Both the position numbers and the translations under genes were made by a program. This document shows, piece after piece, positions 1-7,756 of a stretch of DNA of 10,082 bases. The notes beneath the pieces are model-generated. The model ran no database searches. It was not told the origin of the DNA and saw only the letters and a list, made by a program, of their open reading frames with translations. The stretch covers positions 1-10,082 of the forward strand of contig JADGJA010000619.1 of the NCBI GenBank assembly GCA_027596035.1. Reading direction: 5' to 3'. Origin of the DNA: Thoreauomyces humboldtii (lineage: Eukaryota; Chytridiomycota; Chytridiomycetes; Spizellomycetales; Powellomycetaceae). Within the stretch, counting starts at the first letter, position 1. Each line of letters starts with the position of its first letter.

Positions 1-19
1 CCACCACCACCACCACCGC
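1..19. repeat. (CCA)n/(GGT)n trinucleotide repeat at contig edge
   Basis: The window opens with six CCA units. On the minus strand they encode a glycine run in the PH-CLU protein, following a Gly/Ile-rich stretch. The contig stops inside this repeat, so an assembly break caused by the repeat is the likely reason the gene is truncated. Confidence 0.85.
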
Positions 20-3000
20 CGATCCCGATGCCGCCGCCGCCGACGCCGCCCCTGTACATGCTCTCGATTGACAGCCCCATGGCCAGACCCGCCAGACACG
101 AGTTCCTCGTCGCGGCCGAAACGGCGGCCTGGGCGTACAGTCTGGCCTCGTCGTACCTCCCCGTCGCGTTGTAGTGTGCCGCCACCTGGGCCAGCGCCGC
201 GGACGATGCGTCGATCCTTGACAGCTTGGACCTCGGACCCAGGGACTTGAAGTGACGGGACAGGTGGTACGCGAGACGTTCGTCCTCGGGCGTGGGCGAG
301 TCCGGCGACAGGAGCTGGGAGAGACCGTTAGGTTGTTTGATCCGGGCCGAGAAGGTCTGGAACGTCGTTCGCGGGATGGGGTTGGAGTGCGTGAAGTCGT
401 ACGAGGTCGTGTCGTCGAACACTGCACCACACTGAAAGAGAGGGGGAAGGGGGAAAGCGTTAGCGTGGAAATCTGCTTTTCACAAAGTGGAGGATTGAAG
501 GGCCTGGGAGTGAACGATTTCGTACGTGATACTGCATGGCAAGGAACAAGGCGGGCTTGTGAAGTTCCTCGAACACTGTCCAAGTCATGTCGTATTGGAA
601 CTTGCGCTTGATCTCGTCTCTCAAGCGTTCTTCAAAGTACTGAGAAAAGTCTCAAAAAAATTAGACGCGGAACTCCTTTCTCCAACCCATTTCGTGTTTT
701 CTTTTTCGACTCACCCGTCGTCCTTTGTCTCCGCCACCCAGCACCGCCGAGAACATTCCGACGGCGTACGTCTTCATCTCCTCGGCGATGCTGGTCGCCC
801 CCACCGACTTGAAGTGAACGATGGCTCCACGGATGCGAGTTTGGAAGAGGGACTTGAACGCTCGTGACGCCATCTCGTTCTGTGCCAGCGAGCGGATGTA
901 CGGTAAGGTGGATTGCGATGCAATGTGACCTGGAAATCCACAGGAAAATGACACCATGAGCTCTGAGCAAGTGTTCAACCCCCTTGTCTTCGTAAGAAGA
1001 AAGATTTACCCAGATATCTAGCATTGATTCCAGCACAATGCATCTCCCCGATGAGACCTCTCGAATCCACGACCCTGATGTCGAGGGAATCGAGTCTCGC
1101 CACGAAGGCTGGGATGTGAACCTCTCGAAGGGCTTTCACGGCTCTCATGACCTCTCCGTCGTTCGTCTCCCGTTCGCGACGGGTGGCTCCCGACGCTGCC
1201 GTGAAGGCGTCGCAGGTGAGTGCCGTCGGATGGAGGGAGAGGAACTCGGGGCGGAGGACTTTGGCCATGTCGGGGTGCTTGAGGGGTCCGTCGTGGTCCG
1301 GGAGGTAGTCGATGGGAAGGATCTTTTGGAGGTTGGATGCGTAGAACATCTTTGATGCTGAGTGGAAGTGGACCTGAAGAAGAACGACGATGGTATGAGC
1401 TTAAATGGGGGGAGGTTAGATTTTGTATCGGGATAACGGACCTCGACCTCCTTGGCCAAGGCGCAAGGCATCCTCCTCTCCTCCCCGATCTTGACGACAT
1501 GGCTCTTGAACCCCAGGATCCCACCCACGCTCGTCAATCTCTCGAGAGCTCTCTCATCGGTCCTCGGGGGATCTCTGCACAGGTTGTGCACTGACATGGC
1601 CCGTTCGTCTTCTCGGTCGCCCATGTCCGCGTACGCGACCACTCTGAACCCCTTGTAGTCCACCAGCACCATCAGGACCGTGTGGAGGTGAGGCGTCGAG
1701 TGACCCGTGAAACTGGCACGAGTCAGGGCGTTGATGGCGAGGAGCTCGGATGAGGTCTGACGTTGAACCGTCTCCAATTGGTCTAGGGTGGCTTCTGCAA
1801 AAGCATACCGAGAAAACGAAAGAGTGAGACTTTACGGTTGCCGATTAGTTTTCTATGCGGTCGCAACGGTCGTTACCATCATAGTCACAAGCAAACCGAA
1901 GTATCATGCCATCTTGAACGACCTCTCCGGTCTGACCAAAGTTCAAGGATGACATGCCGTCCATGCTCAAGGTGTCGGACGACGAGGTCGACAGCGGACC
2001 CAAAGGTCCTTTTCCGGTCGTGTTCAGATGATAGTCGTCTACCATCTTGCATGCGATCTGTTGCGCGGCTTCCCGGAACTGCCCGATCAGCTCCTGCAGC
2101 AGGATGTCTAATCGATAGAAGGCGGTCAATGTTCTGTGCAATGCGACGTGCTATCGTTAGCGTACCTTGTCGAAGAGCCGTCTCCTCGGTATCACAGCGA
2201 CCAGATAAGATAGCCTGGTATCTCTCGTTCCATGCCTCTGTACACCGAAACATCGTAAGTTCCGCGAAGAAAATCGGGAAAGAGGTATGAATACGTACGT
2301 TCCACAAATGGCTGGACGAACTGATCAGGGTGTGACATGGGAGCACGGCGCTTCCGGAAAGCGTCCCTAAAGGTAAAGCCATCCTCGTGTCTGAAGCTAG
2401 CCATGGAGGTGGTACTGTTTCCGATCAATGTAAGCTCCTGGTTTGTGAGGACGGGCTCGGAGCAAAAGGACTTGAGAACACTCATGTCAGTCAGTCTTCC
2501 AAAGAAGATGTCTGAGCATCAGCTGATTTTCTTTCATGATCCACTCACCAGAGTCTCGACCCGCGAAGACGTGATGCTAGCTCTGCTCCCATCATCGACC
2601 GAGCTTCCCATCGCTCTCGAGCTCGCAACAGAGTACACGGACACTGCATCCGAGTTGTCGAGACCGTCCGCGCCGCTGACGCTCGTCTCGAAGCTGCACG
2701 TGGACATGGCGTCCGGGTCGTCCCGCTGTCGACTGTAGGATCGGTACCGCATGGACGAGTTGGAACGACGAAGGGTAGGTGAGTCGCGATGATTGCGTTC
2801 ACCGGCACGGGAAGCGCTTCGAGCGCCGCCCGAGATGGTGGATCGACGGGGGTCGGAGGATGCGAGTCGGGATGGGGAGGGTTTGAGGATGGCCAGCCAG
2901 TCGTCTCGTTCTCCGCGGGTTTGGGCTGCGAAGTAGAACTGGAAAAGTGCAGTGGAAAGAAAGGGATGCTTGTCAGTCCTCAGCGGCCACGGGCTTCCCG

Positions 3001-3306
3001 AATGCATGGCCGTACCTTTCGCTTTCGATCCGACACGATGAAAGGCGCCGCACCCTTCTTGACACCGCCCGCCTTGTTTCCGACCAACACGTCCACTGTT
3101 GTTTCCTTCAGCAAGATCTCATGCTTCGGTGGCTTGGTCTGATCGATCTGATCGTAGACGAGTAGCCTTGCTCCCGCGATCCCGGTCGTTTCGCTTGGTC
3201 GGAGGACGAGGTACTTGAGTCTCCAGTGGGAGAGGAAGCCCGAACCGCCCTTCTTGAGGACCCAGCCCTGCTTGAGTGGATGGACGATGGGATTGTCGGC
3301 CAGCAT
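1..3306 (-). CDS. PH domain-CLU domain-TPR protein, 3' end missing
   Basis: Ten exons can be chained in phase: 3306-3016, 2938-2549, 2470-2299, 2237-2166, 2107-1877, 1794-1442, 1373-1010, 929-715, 639-526 and 431-1. They give at least 877 residues, open at the contig edge. Residues about 10-115 form a PH domain (QGWVLKKGG, ending in a helix with Trp111 in ERDDWLAIL), which in this fold often binds phosphoinositides or proteins. Residues about 120-230 are a Ser/Arg-rich linker. From about 255 the sequence matches the CLU domain of CLUH/Clu1/CluA: a WNERYQ block near 287, DYKGFRV at 431-437, LRPEFL at 543-548, HIPAFV at 589-594 and MHCAGINARYLG at 614-625. A TPR-like helix pair lies at about 811-844, then a Gly run. 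CLU proteins bind mRNAs for mitochondrial proteins and affect mitochondrial distribution, so that role is inferred. I see no typical CLU-N domain; the PH domain sits in that place. The start is the first ATG after an in-frame TAA; an extra 5' exon is not excluded. The donor at 1441 (GTCCGT) is the weakest splice call. Confidence 0.85.
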
Positions 3307-3555
3307 TGCACGGAGAAGAAGCTTGCTATGTATATATTAATGGCGAGGCGTCTCTTTTTCTTCTATGCCCGGGTCTATGTATTCGTCTATAAGGATCGAG
3401 GAGGTTTGCCTGATTCGAATTGCTCGATGTCTGATGGGTTCTGAGTTTTCTCGGCATGCTACTTTTTGGACAGCTGAGTGCGCAAATGGTCCAAAACTCC
3501 GCAATCGTGAAGGCTGTCAATGCGGGGAGGGCACTTCACTTGACAGGAACAACAA

Positions 3556-3574
3556 GCCAGCAGTGGCCAGCAGT
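3556..3574. repeat. short direct tandem repeat
   Basis: GCCAGCAGT occurs at 3556-3564 and again at 3566-3574, a 10-base period. It lies in non-coding sequence upstream of the PH-CLU gene. No function can be read from it. Confidence 0.7.
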
Positions 3575-3609
3575 AGCCCTCAGAGCTCTTTCTTCGGACG
3601 ATCGATCAC

Positions 3610-4166
3610 TCAATCAATCGATGCTAGCTCGACCATGTAGTACAGGATAAGCAGGAGGGAAGCCATCACGGAGATCTGTAGTCCCTTCGGGGGAACAGAC
3701 CACCAGGCTCCAATGCCCGCTGCAGCTCCAAGAGATGCATCGACGGGAGGAGCAAAAAGTGTGTTTGCTGGAGTTCACGCGTCAGACTTATCAAAGGTGT
3801 TTAGCTGCCGTCTCTTAGTGATATTCACCGTAATTCACATGAACCCCTGACAGTAAAGAGTGGGGCTTCCTCAACTCAACATGTGCTTTAACTGGATTCC
3901 CAGTCAAGGAGAAAGCAGTATTGACGATAGAGTAAAAATTTATGCGTTGAGCTACGGCATCTATGCTCTGGCCAGCCTGACATGCTGCGCAAAACTGCGC
4001 TTTTCGTTGTGAGCGTGAGGGGCATCCAGCTGAACGCCCAGGCATGGGTAATGCGTCGCGAGAAGTGGAATTGAGCTTCCTTGTTAGTGATCAGAATATG
4101 GTATGGCTTGTCTAGCTCCGTGAACCTAACAACGCTGGCTATGGAAATCCCAAGCGTTTGGACCAC
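3610..4166 (-). CDS. possible small spliced gene with C-terminal membrane segment
   Basis: This is a tentative gene model with no recognised family. Three minus-strand segments join in phase: frame through 3956 (upstream end unknown, open from about 4166), 3891-3829, and 3767-3610 ending in TGA at 3612-3610. The implied introns are 3955-3892 (64 bases, GTAGCT...CCAG, with TTGAC before the acceptor) and 3828-3768 (61 bases, GTGAAT...CCAG, with CTGAC 15 bases before the acceptor). Both sizes match confirmed introns in this window. The last exon encodes PPKG followed by a hydrophobic stretch (ISVMASLLLILYYMVEL) that could be one transmembrane helix, then a three- to four-residue tail. The first segment is the weakest part, because other frames are open there too. 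Chance phase agreement is possible. Confidence 0.22.
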
Positions 4167-4507
4167 GCAAGGTCAGGGCACTCCCGATGGGAAGCACGCT
4201 CTCGGATAGTGTAGTGCGAAGTGCGCACAAACCAAAGACAGCCTGTTGGCACGGCAATGGATAGAAGGCTCTTGACTTGCAGGAATTGAAGCATACGTAC
4301 TTCGCTTCGTATTGCAGTAGCGACTCCGCGTTCGTACGGCGGTAGTGAGATTGCAGAACTTTCCACCAAAATGGAAGTCTACACTACTTCCTCGTTGCAC
4401 AAGGCACGTTCCCTGCACCACCTCACGAACGCCCCACGCACACAGCCCGCCCACCTTTCCCCATCATTCATCGATAACCTTGCTCACTACCACATAGCCA
4501 TCCTGAT

Positions 4508-4538
4508 AGAGAAGAGAGAGAGTGTGTGTGAGAGAGAG
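4508..4538. repeat. GA/GT/GA microsatellite in Kv upstream region
   Basis: A purine-rich GAGA tract is interrupted by four GT units and then resumes as GAGA. It lies about 130 bases before the channel start codon, so it is in its promoter or leader. Length polymorphism is likely. GAGA-type tracts can mark nucleosome-poor promoters, but that role is only a guess here. Confidence 0.75.
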
Positions 4539-4645
4539 GGGTGGGGTTGGACATAGAACGTTCCTTTTCACTTTGAGGATCGCAGTCCCTCATACCAGCG
4601 AGGTTCCTCTCCGTCGCCTTGTCCTTCGAGTCGGTCCTTCCACGC

Positions 4646-4669
4646 ATGTCCCGAACGCTTCCGCCATGA
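4646..4669 (+). promoter_or_regulatory. 7-codon uORF overlapping the Kv start codon (ATGA)
   Basis: An ATG at 4646 opens a reading frame of seven codons (MSRTLPP) that ends with TGA at 4667-4669. That stop shares bases with the channel ATG at 4666, giving an ATGA overlap. If the transcript starts upstream of 4646, ribosomes would finish this peptide on top of the main start codon. That could lower channel translation or permit reinitiation. The transcription start is not known. Confidence 0.5.
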
Positions 4670-7380
4670 CGACATTGCTACCTCTCTCAAAGACAAACTC
4701 CCATCAGGCAGCAGCATCATCGAGCACCAACTCGCTCCTCGCCTCCAGCTCCACCAATCTCCTCGGGGCAGGCGATCAGTCTTCCTCCGCTTCTGCATCA
4801 AACTCTGGGTTTCCGCGAAGCATCGTGAACACTGCAACCACCCACAGGGTCAACAGGCGGGGACACAGCGTCGACAACAAGAACATCTACGGGAGCGTGC
4901 AATGGAAGCTTCAGGATCACAATCCCTCCAGGAGAACCCCAAAACCCATCGTCATTGCGCCCACCCCACCTAGAGGCAAAGGGAACCAAAGGTGCGGCTC
5001 GGACGCCCAGGGACAACGCTTTGGCGTTCACGCTCATCGAGCTCATTCGGAACTTCTCGCAGAACCCTCAGCGATGACGATCAACGCGAGTCTCCGATAG
5101 ACATCAACATCGCCGATATCGAGGACGACGTGTTTGGCGACAGGCGTCCGCCCCTTCGTCGGAACCCGATGTACGACAGCAGCCCTAGGCGTCACCAAAA
5201 CGGGAAACATCGGTCAAACGACTCCCTCGATTACGACGACGACGACGACGACGAAGAGGACGATGAGGATGACGCGAGTGACGAGGATGATGATGACGGA
5301 CCTGGTGGTGCACCATTCGGACACATGGACACGGTCAACTCCACCGACATTGCTCACGCGTTCTCCATGAACGTCCCACCCGTCTCGCCTTCGTCCGATG
5401 CTCGCTTCGACGATTTGGACCCGTCTCTGAAGGGTCGCTGCTATCGCATCCTTGTGACGAACAAGTGGATCGGGCGCTTCTTCACCGCTGCCCTCCTGGT
5501 CTCGCTTGTAACGATGTGTCTCGGAACCGTGGACTACATTCTCATTGAACCCAGAAGAACGGAGATAGTGTACTCCTTCGAGGCCACATGTCTGAGCATC
5601 GTGAGTACTTTATCGGAATGCAGAAGGAACCAAGTTTCTGTGGTCGAGATCTGGTCACTGATCTTATCAATTGCAGTTTACGCTGGAGTTGTTTCTTGAG
5701 ATCGTTCTGGCGCCGAACATGCTGAGAGCGACGCTGCAATGGCAGCGTCTGATCGACGTCTTGACGATCATGCCTTTCTATATCGACATTGGCCGCGCCA
5801 CCATCAGTAACCGACCTCTTTACGAAACTACGTACGCTATCGAAGGCGGCGCGTGGGTTCGGGTGCTAGACCTCTGCCGTCTGCTCAGGCTGTTTCGCCT
5901 TTTCCCCAAGAGTGGAAAGCTACGCATGATGGGCCGGGCTTTCAGTCAATCCCTCGACGGACTTTGGCTATTGTTTATCCTCCTTCCGCTCCTCACGCTC
6001 CTCTTCTCGGTGCTCCTCTTCTACTCGGAGCAAACGGGGGAGTTCTTCAACGAAAAGGACCGTCTTTGGCACTACGACGAGAACCACTCTGGTGGCGTCT
6101 CCCCGTTCCAATCCATACCTGACTGCTTTTGGTTCACTCTGGTGACCCTCACAACCATCGGATACGGTGACGTCGTTCCGCGTACCACCGCCGGCCGCAT
6201 CCTCGCGAGTGGTTTGATGGTCACCTCTCTCTTCCTGGTCGCGTTCCCGTTGACCATGATCACGAGTCAGTATACCCTTGTGGCCAATCGGTACGCCGAA
6301 AAACGAGCCTTGCTTCGCATGCAGCGCGCGGAAAGGTTGAAGCGACAACGAGGACGACGAAGGAAGACTCTGCTCGCTCGAATTGCATCCACTAGCGAAG
6401 CGTCCATAGTGGACAGGTTCAAAGACACGGTGCAGGGTTTCAAGGAACGGGTAGCCACGCATCGCGCCGGAAGCGTCGACGATGACACGGGGACCGGAAG
6501 CGGGGGGCTGTCCCTCGCTTTTCGCCGTACCATGACGGCACCCGAGACTTCGTCGAAGCACAACAGCAACAACTGGAACATGATTCGCGCTCCTGGGTCG
6601 GTCACCGGCTGGGTACCTCCCGCTAGAAGCGAGTTGGACAAGGGAAAGTTCGCGAGCGACATGACGCTCGGGACACCGGCTGTACCTGGAGCCCAGAGGA
6701 ACCCCGCCGACGACCCTCTCGGTGCCGCCGGAACGAACGGCGTCGGGCAGGGAACCATGTCCGCGATCCCTCGCATCCGAAGGTTGTCCATCGCTGCCGG
6801 TGGAAACGGCGCGGTGATCCGCCCGCCAGAGGACCAAAATCCGACTTCGCGGACGCGACAGAACTCGTTGGGTCATCACACCAGCTCCCTCCCTGACCTC
6901 CGCGCGAACCGCGGCGGTGTCGCCGAGAACGCCACAGACCCGTCTCGACAGCCGTCGCAACAGACTTCAGAAACCCGCACGCCCTTTCCATCACCACAAG
7001 TCGTACCGGAGCCACCGATCCCTCATGTGCCGCAAACACCATCACAACCGGCATCGAGTCCAACCCCTGCACCATCTCACTCACAACCGTTACAACAACC
7101 GCATCCTTCTCCGATACCTTCCCAACCGCCGTTGACCCTGGCATCGTCTGCCCCACCTCACTCTCCGCCACCGCCCCAACCACGTCCCACGGTCATCACC
7201 CTGACGATCGAACCGGGCCTCAGTCCTGCCAGCATACCGCCCAACACGAGCTGGCAGCTCATGCACGCCAACGACGACGGACTCGGACAGGGTCTCGTCG
7301 TGGCCATCCGTATCACGGCCAGGGATCGTGCTCAGGTCATCGCGGTCGTCAGCGCTTTGCAGGGTGTGTTGGGTACTTGA
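4666..7380 (+). CDS. voltage-gated potassium channel (Kv-like, 6 TM)
   Basis: Plasma-membrane K+ channel subunit, expected to assemble as a tetramer. Proposed exons are 4666-4991, 5063-5600 and 5677-7380, giving 855 residues. The second intron (5601-5676, GTGAGT...TTGCAG) is clear; the first is inferred from a frame change. An acidic Asp/Glu tract (about 167-187) precedes the membrane domain. S1 is about 246-268. S2, about 277-298, has Glu282, Phe289 and Glu292 where Kv channels place the charge-transfer centre. S3 (310-326) has Asp315. S4 (349-371) has Arg350, Arg356, Arg359, Arg362 and Lys366. S5 is 383-406, the pore has TTIGYGDV at 447-454, and S6 is 461-487. A basic helix follows, then a Ser/Pro-rich tail with RRLS at 656-659 and a compact end at 793-855. 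No T1 tetramerisation domain is evident. Start context CCGCCATGA is good. Confidence is high for the channel and lower for the first exon. Confidence 0.92.
4992..5062 (+). other. inferred intron 1 of Kv gene (boundaries uncertain)
   Basis: The N-terminal frame beginning at 4666 runs to a stop at 5098, while the channel frame opens only after a TAG at 4971-4973. A gap whose length is 2 modulo 3 must therefore lie between them. AAAG|GTGCGG to TTCTCGCAG|AACC gives 71 bases with CTCAT sites upstream of the acceptor, the best match to this genome's introns. Other phase-compatible choices are 4992-5041, 4992-5071, 4897-4973 and 4897-4991. A one-base assembly error would also explain the shift. Confidence 0.45.
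5235..5297 (+). repeat. Asp/Glu codon run starting with (GAC)6
   Basis: Six perfect GAC units (5235-5252) are followed by mixed GAA, GAG, GAT and GAC codons, giving an almost unbroken 21-residue acidic tract with one Ala-Ser break. It lies in the cytoplasmic N-terminus of the channel, about 60 residues before S1. The pure part is prone to length change. Confidence 0.85.
5601..5676 (+). other. intron 2 of Kv gene
   Basis: This 76-base intron begins GTGAGTAC and ends CAATTGCAG, with CTGAT about 20 bases before the acceptor. It splits the S2 helix between Ile288 and Phe289. Removing it restores a continuous S2 with the expected Phe and Glu of the charge-transfer centre, which confirms the boundaries. 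Confidence 0.93.
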
Positions 7381-7756
7381 TGCCCGATTTAGTTGCTTCC
7401 CTTCTCTGTTCCTATTTTCCTTTTTCTTTTTTCTTTCTGATCCTTCTGATACCCCTACCAATACAAATACCTCATTTCTTTTTGGGCTGATCGCATTTGA
7501 TGCGGAAAAGTTGTTGGACAGCGAGAAAGTACGGGGAAAGTGGAATCCACTTGGGCAATCGACGGAGGTCCATGGGACATGTACACTGTACAATAGGACA
7601 CATGCGAGAGCCTGTGCTGTGTTGAAATCGATCGAAGGCCTTTCGAAGCGCATGAAAGAGTAGTATGCATTGAGATGAAGATACAGAATGAAGCGAACAA
7701 CGTGGTTCTCGAGCGGTAGCAGTATCAAATGGGATCATGAAGCAACTTTTTCTTCT
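7381..7756. other. convergent 3' spacer between Kv and HIS7
   Basis: These 376 bases separate the stop codons of two converging genes and should hold both 3' untranslated regions. A pyrimidine-rich stretch (about 7389-7440) follows the channel stop. I see no canonical AATAAA on either strand and no convincing gene; short frames here are chance. Confidence 0.7.

Larger units (their letters stand above)
3307..4665. other. 1.36-kb gap between PH-CLU and Kv genes
   Basis: No confidently identified gene lies here. The only long reading frames are short and unlike known families. The other spacers in the window are 376 and 438 bases, so this gap is unusually long and may hold a small gene; a candidate is listed separately. 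Also seen are a 9-10-base tandem duplication (GCCAGCAGT twice, 3556-3574), an AT-rich patch at 3331-3340, a GA/GT microsatellite near 4508-4538, and the presumed divergent promoters and leaders of the two flanking genes. I looked for tRNA T-arm signatures and found only a GATTCGAAT near 3411 whose flanks do not pair. Confidence 0.6.

Noticed and set aside
2471..2520. MSVLKSF as an independent start at 2485
   Set aside because: These codons fall inside the intron 2548-2471, where CTGAC is the likely branch site. Splicing at AAG|TCC keeps phase with the preceding exon.
3331..3340. TATATATTAA as a TATA box for the PH-CLU gene
   Set aside because: It lies only about 25 bases upstream of the start codon, leaving no room for a leader, unless the true start is elsewhere.
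3405..3425. tRNA-like T-loop (GATTCGAAT)
   Set aside because: The flanking bases do not form a five-pair T stem and no acceptor or anticodon arm is visible.
5968..6960. 330-codon minus-strand open frame antisense to the channel
   Set aside because: It overlaps the conserved pore, S6 and tail on the other strand and shows no domain.
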